64,000 bases of DNA from Dactylonectria macrodidyma. Its lineage: Eukaryota; Ascomycota; Sordariomycetes; Hypocreales; Nectriaceae. The notes below the pieces were generated by a model. That model ran no database searches. It was not told the origin of the DNA and worked only from the letters and a program-made list of their open reading frames with translations. The stretch covers positions 248,001-312,000 of the forward strand of contig JAGMUV010000020.1 of the NCBI GenBank assembly GCA_020744425.1, given 5' to 3'. Positions 55,783 to 64,000 of this stretch are shown here, in pieces. Each line of letters begins with the position of its first letter. Positions within the stretch are counted from its first letter, which is position 1. The position numbers and the translations under genes were made by a program.

Positions 55783-57686
55783 ATGGCATCGTTAAATTTT
55801 GACACTTTTCTCAACGTCATTGACGGTAACCTGGTCGGCTCTGAGACAACGCGACATGGCATCAACCCCGCGACGCTCGAAGCTCTCCCACCCGTACCGG
55901 TCAGCACCCCTGGCGATGTAGACGCTGCAGTAGCTGCTGCAAGACGAGCCGCACCAGGATGGGCAGACACACCGCTCGCCGAGCGCCAGCAGGCCGTGCT
56001 CAAGTTTGCCGACGCGTTGGCAGACAACGCGGACAGCTTCATCAAGATGTTGGTCGTGGAACAGGGCAAGCCGGTAAGTGGCAAAATGGGTCTTGCAAGC
56101 AGCGTTAAAGGTATATTCTGACATGAATCAAGCTAGCCGTTGCCAAGGTCGAGGTTGACCACACCCTCGCAGTCCTCAGGGGGGTTGCGAAGCTGCCATT
56201 CCCAGAGCAAGTGGTAGATGACACTCCTGGACGCCGTATTGTCACGCGATATGTGCCCATAGGTCGGTACTGTCCTGAGAGACAAGAAGTTGTAGAAACT
56301 AAAAGCAAGCCCTCTAGGTGTTTCCGTTGGAATCGTTCCATGGAATTGTGAGTACCATCACCACAGCGTAGTAGCCATATAACTAACTTGACAAGTCCCG
56401 GTAAATCTAGGTTGGCAATCATCCCCTCATTCCACTAACGCCAGACTTACCACTGTAATCAGCAAGCTTCAAAATCGCCCCAGCCCTTGTAGCTGGAAAT
56501 CCCATCATCATCAAACCCTCGTATGTGGTATGACCCTTTCATGGACTCACGCCTAATCACTCCAATAGTCCCTTCACACCATACTGTGGCCTCAAGCTCG
56601 CCGAACTAGGTCGCGACATCTTCCCTCCGGGAGTTCTACAGGCATTAAGTGGTGACGACAATCTTGGTCCTTGGTTGACCGCCCACCCTGGTGTGGACAA
56701 GGTCAGCTTCACTGGGTCGACCGCCACCGGCATGAAAGTCATGGAGAGCTGCTCCAAGACGTTAAAGAGGGTGACACTTGAGTTGTAAGTCTCCTTGGCC
56801 AGAGATAAAAAGCTGGTCTAATCCAGAAACAGGGGAGGAAACGACCCGGCGATTGTCTGTGCAGACGTTGACATTCCAACTGTTGCTGCCAAGGTAACTC
56901 AATCCTTCTTAAATGAGAATCCATCAACCACATCTAACAATACGATAGGTAGCAGGTCTCGCTCTCTTCAACTCTGGCCAGGTGAGACCAAAAGACACCC
57001 AAACGACGTATCACACCAAGCTAATATGCCACAGGTTTGCATTGCCATTAAGCGAGTATATGTGCACTCCGATATTTACCAAGAATTCATCGCCGAGGTG
57101 GCGCGCAACGTGGAAGCTCTCAAGCTGGGCAATGGATTGGAGGAGAATGTGTCCCTCGGGCCAGTTCAAAATGCCTTGCAATTCGACCGCCTCAAGGGCC
57201 TCGTGTCATCTTTGAAGGAAGAAAAGGTCAAGGTTCTGACTGGAGATCTTGACGCCCTCTCGAACGACAAGGGTTACTTTGTGAATCCTGTTGTTATCGA
57301 GAACCCACCAGATAACTCCCGAATTGTCACAGATGAACCATTCGGTAAGTATTGGCCTCAATTTGAGTGAGCACACAGAGCTGACATCTCGTTCAGGCCC
57401 GGTATTCCCAGTTCTCAAGTGGGAGACCGAAGAGGACGTCATCCGAAGGGCCAACGATACTGACATGGGACTGGGAGCCTCCGTTTGGACGCGAGACACG
57501 GCACAGGCAGACCGACTGGCGAAGAAGCTACAAGCAGGTACGGTGTGGATCAATACGCATCTGGAGCTGCGTCCAGATGCCGCGTTTGGTGGGCACAAAT
57601 GGAGTGGAGTTGGGTCCGAACTTGGAACCGAAGGGCTCAAGTCGTATTGCAACGTGCAAACCATCTTTTACACAAAGGATATTTGA
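55783..57686 (+). CDS. Aldehyde dehydrogenase (NAD(P)-dependent)
   Basis: Ten exons: 55783..56073, 56133..56262, 56318..56347, 56396..56410, 56463..56520, 56569..56784, 56833..56893, 56949..56981, 57035..57344 and 57397..57686, 1434 nt, 477 aa. Family motifs: GIVPWNFPVNLASFKIAPAL (active-site entrance), KPSPFTPYCGLK, VSFTGSTATG (cofactor binding), catalytic Glu246 in LELGGNDP, nucleophile Cys280 in NSGQVCIA, DEPFGPVFPV and WTRDTAQADRLA. It oxidises aldehydes to acids in the cytosol; no targeting peptide. One exon (56396..56410) is only 15 nt and encodes the FPVNL junction; it is flanked by introns of 48 and 52 bp. Intact. It could finish a P450-ADH-ALDH oxidation route. Confidence 0.93.
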
Positions 57687-58045
57687 TGGCAAGGCGTTTG
57701 TGGATATATCGAGTCATCAGTCTGACTTGTATCATAATTTATCTCTCACGTAATTCTTCCCATCAACTTGTGATCAAGGTCCTCCAAGTCATTTCTCGCC
57801 ATGGTCCATATATTCTGACAAACAACAAAGGCTCGTTGAGACACTGCATAATTACGCATTGCAGCTGTCACTACCTTACTATAGACTTTGCTATCACAGA
57901 TCTATGCGGGGTGTCTGTGTGGAGACAACACGCCCTCCCTCCCCTTTGCTCTCTTTGATTTAGTAATCCTTCATGAGACGGGATTTCGTACAGTCGGTGT
58001 GTGCTGCTCATCTTTAGGACTCATTATCGATTCTTGACAGCGCCG
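57687..58045. other. intergenic
   Basis: 3' flank of the ALDH gene; no gene. Confidence 0.4.
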
Positions 58046-59003
58046 TTATGCGCTACTCGATGCAGGTCGCATCCACCATGTTTTTGAGGAACGACAAAGC
58101 GCGGAGCTTGTCAATAGGTATTTAAGGCAAATCGAGCGCCACAACCGCCACGGATGAAGCTGAATGCGGCCATTTCCACCGCGCCGCTCCTTTCCGTCAT
58201 TCAAGAGGCCAAGGCAATGGACGAAGAGAGAGCAAATGGGCACATGGGGTCAAGGCTTCACGGAATGCCCATCATTCTCAAGGCTCGGTTCCGAAAGACC
58301 ATGAGAGTGAGCAGGATGTAAGGGCGTGGAATCAACACACTTGTAAATAGGACCTCATGGTCACCGATTCCTTTAGGATAGAAACTACCTCCAATTCATT
58401 CGCCCTCAAGGGCCTTAAAGCAGCAAAGGACGCAACCACTGCGATGTTATTGAGACAGGCTGGTTGTATTATCATTGGAAAATCCAATCTGTCGACAAGT
58501 GGCAGGATCCCATCCCGTCAAGACGTCAACGCACATCTGATCATTATTTAGGAATGGGGAAACTCCAAAGGGATTGCAGTCACCAGCGGCCGGTCGGCGA
58601 TATCGAAATAGTAGGCACGCAGTCTAGCGGAGCAGCGTTTGACAGTTCTGAACCGATAGCCGAGTCGGTCGAGGACTGCGCAGATGTCATGGAGCTATTG
58701 CTGCTCGAAAAGAACTTCCGATCTCATCCCAAGGCCTTCTGGAATGGAATCAATGTCGCTTACCTCAATTATGACTTCTGGCAGTTTCCAGAGACCGTTT
58801 GTGAAAAGACGCTCGCTTTTGACCGCGAACACCTGGGTGCGCACCACGCTGGTGGGCCCAAGTTGTTAACAGTTGGTAGACATTGGCAATGGATACAGCT
58901 ATACATAGAGCCCAGAAGCTTTGGAGCTCTTGTAACTTTTGATGCACTACTGATGCCCATCCCAAACATCACGGCGACGTACAAGACTGTTGAACAGGCT
59001 TAG
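58046..59003 (+). pseudogene. Amidase-signature protein pseudogene
   Basis: Scattered frames on the plus strand follow the order of an amidase-signature (GatA-like) enzyme: ELVNRYLRQIERHNRHG then a stop, KLNAAISTAPLL, AKAMDEERANGHMGSRLHG, GMPIILK, then after a lesion TNSFALKGLKAAKDA, ATTAMLLRQAGCIIIGKSNLS, and further on AFDSSEPIAESVEDCADVME. The catalytic Ser region (Gly/Ser-rich loop) is missing or scrambled between 58510 and 58600, and frames change at least three times. Non-functional. It sits just downstream of the ALDH gene on the same strand. Confidence 0.65.
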
Positions 59004-59361
59004 ATCGCAAGTGAGTGTCCGCCCGTCCACCGTTTCTTTCATGTCTCACAGGTGTGGATAATAGAGCACCAGCTCACACCAACCATCAAACGATATCTCA
59101 TGTTATTCAACAAGCCAACCATGAGCACTTTGGCAGCCGTAGTCGAGTTCAACAGGACGCATGCCTCTGTCGAATTGCAACCAGGTGTGTCAATATAGTA
59201 CTAGCATACCCATGATTAAGGACTAAATATCTTTCAACTATATCAACCTCAACAGCAGATCCTCGAGAAATGATTGAAAGACGGCATGGCTGACGAGGAT
59301 ATGTTACAGCCCCAGGCTGTAGCTTTTGTGTAAAGCAAAACCTCTCACAACCACACAGTAT
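59004..59361. other. intergenic, possible end of amidase relic
   Basis: Short frames only; may include the decayed C-terminus of the amidase gene. Confidence 0.35.
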
Positions 59362-60639
59362 CTACAAATGTGGGATGAAGTTTGCCCATTCTACACTAAA
59401 GTACAGTCGAGCCTGCAATGCCCTCAGGCCAACAAAGCCTTCTGCCAGTATATACGCCCGGGCAATGACATAGAGGAATATTACGGGCACATGAATGGAA
59501 ATTTGAACCCATCGAGGCAGAATTGCGACCAATTCCATGATAGATTTCGTTTCCTTCTGGAATAACCAGACACCAACATGGGCCTGAATTTTATGCCCGA
59601 CACAAATGGCCACGAGATAAATAAGAAGCAGGGCAGCAAGTATTGATGTTGCGCCAACCCATAGATATCGCTCTGCTGTGGTGGGAAACTCTAGAAGAAG
59701 ACCCAAGAAGTGCAAACCGAAGTAGATGCTCTCTAGTAAAATCCCGTAGAGCGTTTCGTTCAGGGTGATGCCGTTTGGAGGTCTAGTCATGTGGTTGGCG
59801 AAGTACCTTATAGGTCGCTGTCCAGAGTCTTCGGGAGCATGGTAAATGCAGTCGACTCCAAACCAAAACGGGGCTATCAAACTCTTGTCATCTGGCGGCG
59901 GTTTGATGAAGTCTAAAGGTGTCCTCGAATACTGCTGGTTGGGATTCTCTCCGGCGTCGCGGAGAATGTTGCCTACGTGATGTTGAGTGTGCACGACAAT
60001 GGGTGAATACACGTCGAGAGGCTTAAAGAACCAGAAGAAGTACATGTTCAAGGTGCACAGGATGAAAATGATGGTGGATAGCTCAAGAGTGCAGAGCCCG
60101 AGACCCTGTGCCCAGCGACCAGCACATTGAGCAGTGAACCAAATAATCTGAATGACGGTGAGTATTCGAGCGTGGCCGTCTGCTTTGTTCTTATCGGCGA
60201 TCTCTTGTTTAGTGATGACAGGCATCGCCAAATGCCCATGCTCAACCAGATAAGCGAGTTGCTGAGAGTCAACAGGAAACGCGGGAAAGTCAGGTGCCTG
60301 CAGTAAGATGCCACCCATATCGGCAAAGAAGGCATGCGTTCGGGTCCACTGAGCTTCATGGCCAAGGTCCTTGAACTTCTGGACGCCCTGGCTGGCTGAC
60401 TCCCATTGCTCAGCAGCTATAGCGACGGTGACCTCGGGAAAGAAGATGGTGAAGAGCTGCCATCGGAGCCGAAGCATGAAGGAGCCGAAACGTGTGGTTC
60501 CAGGGCAGGGGATATTGAGGCAGACACATGACCAACTGCACAGGATAATGGTTGCAACGCAGCTGTAGATGATGTCAAGTGTGCCCCGCTGGTTGGGCGT
60601 GGATTGCCATCCCCAGACAAGGTCGGTTGTAGGATCCAT
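59362..60639 (-). CDS. Fungal multi-pass membrane protein, 425 aa, unknown function
   Basis: Single exon from ATG 60639 (frame open slightly upstream without ATG). It starts with DLVWGWQSTPNQRGTLDII then CSWSCVCLNIPCPGT, and has IIYSCVATIILCSWSC, TVIQIIWFTAQCAGR, LSTIIFILCTLNMYFFWFF, GATSILAALLLIYLVAIC and HVPVIFLYVIARAYILAE as membrane helices. TVAIAAEQWESA and HAFFADMGG are typical conserved blocks of a large uncharacterised Ascomycota family with an N-terminal W(S/T)C-NIP motif. The loop between the helix pairs (HTQHHVGNILRDAGEN, PFWFGVDCIYHAPED) is probably cytosolic. No known activity. Intact. Confidence 0.78.
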   Translation of the reverse strand: MDPTTDLVWGWQSTPNQRGTLDIIYSCVATIILCSWSCVCLNIPCPGTTRFGSFMLRLRWQLFTIFFPEVTVAIAAEQWESASQGVQKFKDLGHEAQWTRTHAFFADMGGILLQAPDFPAFPVDSQQLAYLVEHGHLAMPVITKQEIADKNKADGHARILTVIQIIWFTAQCAGRWAQGLGLCTLELSTIIFILCTLNMYFFWFFKPLDVYSPIVVHTQHHVGNILRDAGENPNQQYSRTPLDFIKPPPDDKSLIAPFWFGVDCIYHAPEDSGQRPIRYFANHMTRPPNGITLNETLYGILLESIYFGLHFLGLLLEFPTTAERYLWVGATSILAALLLIYLVAICVGHKIQAHVGVWLFQKETKSIMELVAILPRWVQISIHVPVIFLYVIARAYILAEGFVGLRALQARLYFSVEWANFIPHL

Positions 60640-61581
60640 CCTCGAGAAATTCACGAGAGCAGGGGCGATCTTGGGCCGTATTTTCGATCTGGACTTCGTG
60701 TTTTCTATCGTTGGATAGGCTTGTCGCTCGCCAGGGTCGGCGTAGAACTTGTGTGATTGTTAGTCTCAGCTCTGCCCACCGACCAACGAGAACATGGTAC
60801 TTAACAGCCTCTGCGAGAGAGAAACCCCTTTTATTATCAAGCACAGGCTGCGGGCTGCGAAGCCTCAGATCCCAAGACAGTAACCGCCAGACCTCTGCTG
60901 TGCGACCGCCCGTTCTGCCACTGAGTTCTGTGTACTCACCCCTATTGGCAAAGCCATGAAACGCATTACCTTGTACGGTGGTCTACTTGATCTACCCCCA
61001 CACCCCACTCTCTGGATGGGTTCAAAGCCCGCAACCTTCATGCAAACAAACTTACAAAGCCTTTCAACGCGGTACCATGTTCGGACCACCAACAGTAGCC
61101 AGGAGAAAACCCCGGTTAATGGTCGAATTATCTCGCGTCAAGTCCAGAGCAGAATGTTACCGTCCCGGGTTCCTCTGTAGAGCACCAACATTCAGCTGGC
61201 CCCCAATGTGGCTTATCACGGCAATACCAAATTCTGAGTGGTTTGACTAGATAACTTGCCCGTAGGCTATTGGCGTGGTTGCACAAGCGTGCTGCCTCAG
61301 CACTCAGGCACTATTACATGTCGCATTTGCACTTTGCTTCCCAACCACCTCAGCCTGCTCTCAACAATCTTCTCTGCTTCAACGCCGAGATCAATCGGCG
61401 CCTTTTACTGCGTTGTCTTTCTATCGAGGTTGAGTTTCAACGTCAAAGCAGACTACTTCTTTCCCCTCCAACTTCCGCTGGCACCTGCGCCCTCCAGACC
61501 ACCTCGCCTCTCATCGAGTCGAGCCGAACAAGCAACAGAACAAGGACTTCTCTGCTTTCACACACAGAGACTCTGACGAAG
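60640..61581. other. intergenic; in-frame leader of the FAD oxidoreductase
   Basis: No separate gene. The frame of the next gene is open from 61270, and an ATG at 61318 would add 88 residues to it; these look low-complexity and unlike the family, so it is treated as leader. Confidence 0.4.
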
Positions 61582-63081
61582 ATGGAGGCTCACAGGCAGG
61601 CTGTAGCTAAGATAGCCGCTTCGGCACGGCAGTTCTTCAGCCGGGGAGAGCCATATCGTATCTTCCACGGATCGACGAACAGCACCCGACCCCGTTCCTT
61701 CAGCCGAGAAAACACGATCGACATCAGCCTATTGTCCAATGTTCTCAAGGTAGACGTCAAGGCTCGTAAGGCTCTCGTCGAACCAAACGTCCCCATGGAT
61801 AGTCTCGTGGCAGCAACATTGAAGCATGGCCTAGTGCCTCCAGTTGTCATGGAGTTCCCCGGCATCACTGTTGGCGGCGGCTACGCGGGCACGGGCGGAG
61901 AAAGCAGCTCTTTCAAGTACGGATTCTTCGACAAGACCATCACTTCTGTAGAGATGATCCTTGCCGACGGTGAAGTAGTCCAGGCGTCAAAAGATAGAAA
62001 CGCGGATCTCTTTCATGGAGCTGCCGGGGCTCTCGGCACGTTAGGACTCCTTACTATGGTTGAAATCGACTTGATCGAGGCAAAGGCATTTGTGAAGACG
62101 ACATATCACTCGAAACCAACTGTCAGAGAAACCATAGATTTGATCCAGCGAGAGGGTCTCGATGAAACTCACGATTACGTCGACGGCATCATGTTCTCAA
62201 AAGATCATGGTGTGGTCATCACTGGAGAGATGACGGACGAGAAACCATTGAGGGCTCAAACCTTCAGTTACTCGACAGACCCATGGTTCTTTCTCCATGT
62301 TCGAGACAAGACACGTTCGTTTTCCAAACCAGTCACTGAGTTCATCCCCTTATCGGAGTATCTGTTCCGTTACGACAGAGGTGGCTTCTGGGTCGGCCAG
62401 TCGGCGTTTGACTACTTCAAATTCCCATTCAGCCCGCAGACTCGATGGTTTTTGGACGACTTCCTGCACACACGCATGCTCTTCGAGGCTCTGCTTGCCA
62501 GTCAAGAGTCGAGCCGATACGTGGTCCAAGACTTGGCCTTGCCGTACGCAACCGCTGGGGCCTTCATTGATTACACGGCAGACAAATTTGGCATATGGCC
62601 GCTCTGGCTATGTCCAGTGCTTCAAACGCCACCTCCGACATTTCACCCGCATGTGGCCCCCACCGCGTCTCAGGCCAGGGGTACAACGGCGTCCCAGTTT
62701 CTGAACATTGGGCTTTGGGGTTTTGGTCCGACAGATCGTGCTGCCTCAGAGGCTCTCAACCGGGACCTGGAGCGTCGATTATGCGAGGACTTTGGTGGGA
62801 TGAAATGGCTGTATGCTCATACGTACTACACGGAAGACGAGTTCTGGCAGGTCTACGACAACAAGGCATACGATGCTTTGAGGATAAAACATAAGGCGAC
62901 AACGCTCCCTTCAGTCTATGATAAGGTCAACGTTAACGTCAGGACACGTAAACGACAAGAAAGAGAAGAATGGGGGTCATGGGCGCTGTCTTTCTGGCCT
63001 CTGGGTGGTCTTTGGGGTGTGAGAAAGGCGATAGAAAGTGGGAAGTATCTTCCCAGATGTCCCCCATGGCGAGATGCTTGA
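61582..63081 (+). CDS. FAD-binding oxidoreductase, DHCR24 (delta-24-sterol reductase)-like
   Basis: A single exon, 499 aa from ATG 61582. The FAD (PCMH) fold is clear: LVEPNVPMDSLVAATLKHG, PVVMEFPGITVGGGYAGTGG (FAD pyrophosphate loop, about residues 87-106), FKYGFFDKTITSVEMILADG, HGAAGALGTLGLLTMVEI. The C-terminal half has DYFKFPFSPQTRWFLDDFLH, DLALPYATAGAFIDYT, and WLYAHTYYTEDEFWQVYD followed by DALRIKHKATTLPSVYDKV, the pattern of DHCR24-like proteins. Human DHCR24 reduces the delta-24 bond of sterols with NADPH and FAD. Fungal homologues are of unproven substrate since ergosterol keeps its C24 chemistry. It lacks an obvious N-terminal membrane helix in this start. Intact. Confidence 0.87.
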   Translation: MEAHRQAVAKIAASARQFFSRGEPYRIFHGSTNSTRPRSFSRENTIDISLLSNVLKVDVKARKALVEPNVPMDSLVAATLKHGLVPPVVMEFPGITVGGGYAGTGGESSSFKYGFFDKTITSVEMILADGEVVQASKDRNADLFHGAAGALGTLGLLTMVEIDLIEAKAFVKTTYHSKPTVRETIDLIQREGLDETHDYVDGIMFSKDHGVVITGEMTDEKPLRAQTFSYSTDPWFFLHVRDKTRSFSKPVTEFIPLSEYLFRYDRGGFWVGQSAFDYFKFPFSPQTRWFLDDFLHTRMLFEALLASQESSRYVVQDLALPYATAGAFIDYTADKFGIWPLWLCPVLQTPPPTFHPHVAPTASQARGTTASQFLNIGLWGFGPTDRAASEALNRDLERRLCEDFGGMKWLYAHTYYTEDEFWQVYDNKAYDALRIKHKATTLPSVYDKVNVNVRTRKRQEREEWGSWALSFWPLGGLWGVRKAIESGKYLPRCPPWRDA

Positions 63082-64000
63082 CTAGGAATTCCTGCAGAGG
63101 CGGGCCATCTTAGCAGATCATACTGTGGCTTTCTGGTCATCCAGTCACTTAAATCTAGATCTGTTAGACAGCCCGAACTGTGGATGTATTTTGCCTCAGA
63201 CAATCTGGTCGAATTGCACCGTCATGTCAATTACCCATAACATGGAGGCTAGGGTAAGGCCCTCCACCATCCATCATCTACTATTTTACCGAGGTGCCTA
63301 TCTGCAATAATAAGCAGTCACAACTGATGTGGTTAAGTGGATTTCCAACGGTAAAGTGATTGTATTGAAAGAGGGTCGCGACTGTGTTTTTTTTACTTCG
63401 TGGCAGCAGCAACTCGCGCTTGATGGAACGCACAGCCTCTTACGCTAGTCAACGACCACTAGAAAGAAGGTCACGTCGTCAAACTCGACTCACCCGGGAA
63501 CTTGTTGCGAGACAAAGTCTCGCTCTTTTCTCAGCTCGTGTCCGAAGGAAGACTTGATTTGCAAGGGGGCGTTCTCGTGACACATTTCAGAGACCTGTCT
63601 ACAATTAGGTTGCAATCCTTCCCATCAGATACGCCTGCAGGATGACTGCATGATGAGATTACAGCTAATGTGAGTTACTGGGGTGATTATTAGACGCGAG
63701 CAGTAAGATAGGCAACCCGCTGACCGGTATTTCTTCTCTAAGATATAATTGGTAGCCTGATCCGCGAGGTGTGGCCAGAAATCCCGCCACGCGCCACCAG
63801 AAAAGCCACCCAGTAGTTACCCATCAGATAATGGCGCATGTGTAATGATGTGTGTGTGAGTGAATTATCATTAGTCAGTGTTCGATTGCCCCAGTGCGCA
63901 TGGTTCCTCTTGTTGAGCTCTCAGTGAGCCCTGCCAGTTGACCTTGTAGGCTTGTTATTCGTCTGCCTTGGTAGGTCACTTAGCAGGTTTTATAGATGCG
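63082..64000. other. intergenic to window end
   Basis: Short frames only. Contains copy B of the dispersed 52-bp repeat (63383-63434). Confidence 0.4.
63383..63434 (+). repeat. Dispersed 52-bp repeat, copy B
   Basis: Matches 11871-11923 in the same orientation, with about eight differences and one short gap in the T-run. Confidence 0.55.

Noticed and set aside
60900..61060. tRNA-like words (AACTCAGTGGCAGAACGGGC on the minus strand; GGGTTCAAAGCC on the plus strand)
   Set aside because: They are on opposite strands, and neither is flanked by sequences that can form acceptor and anticodon stems.

Overview
The window is nuclear DNA of a filamentous ascomycete (Pezizomycotina; a Sordariomycete/Hypocreales-like fungus is my guess, not proven). 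The reasons are short 42-140 bp GT-AG introns with CTAAC-type branch sites, and fungal-only families: NACHT_N/STAND, HeLo-like N-terminal domain with ankyrin-type tail, bZIP-DUF3425, F-box/DUF7600 and fungal multi-TM proteins. There is no rRNA, no convincing tRNA, no CRISPR and no complete transposon. About fifteen genes can be built as intact coding sequences. In every multi-exon case the exon lengths sum to a multiple of three. At least nine other loci are decayed.

0-11.5 kb (nearly all on the minus strand): an edge-cut DUF1680/GH127-like relic; a Ser/Thr kinase; an orphan 238-aa protein; a low-complexity block with a degenerate 7-bp minisatellite; a secreted GH95 alpha-L-fucosidase; and a 6-phosphogluconate-dehydrogenase-like oxidoreductase. 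The last two each need one GC-AG intron.

11.9-21.8 kb: the most unusual region. One intact gene (12834-16504) joins the front of a fungal NLR (NACHT_N plus NACHT NTPase) in one reading frame to the core of an HMT1/ABCB6-type ABC half-transporter. Around it, 9 kb apart, same strand and in the correct N-to-C order, lie two pieces of a CCCH-RRM-RBR E3 ligase gene: the RBR end at 11976-12384 and the CCCH end at 21242-21754. This suggests the interval was inserted into, or rearranged inside, such a gene.

22-34 kb: a head-to-head pair of large unrecognised genes (one intact at 839 aa, one broken); an F-box/DUF7600 pseudogene; and an 1127-codon HeLo-like/ankyrin-type gene interrupted by a single TAG.

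34-48 kb: a bZIP-DUF3425 regulator, an unknown 262-aa protein, a helical protein with a hydrophobic hairpin that looks like an alpha-pore-forming fold, a cytochrome P450, a zinc alcohol dehydrogenase, a sugar-transporter relic and a polytopic membrane protein. 48-52 kb is a gene desert. 52-64 kb: a small Cys-rich ORF, a patatin-like phospholipase, an aldehyde dehydrogenase with a 15-nt exon, an amidase pseudogene, a polytopic membrane protein and a DHCR24-like FAD oxidoreductase.

Functionally, P450, ADH and ALDH could oxidise a substrate stepwise to a carboxylate, with the bZIP gene as a nearby candidate regulator. NACHT, HeLo-like, patatin, kinase and pore-forming-like proteins are the parts used in fungal allorecognition and programmed cell death. 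Both links are inferences from gene content.
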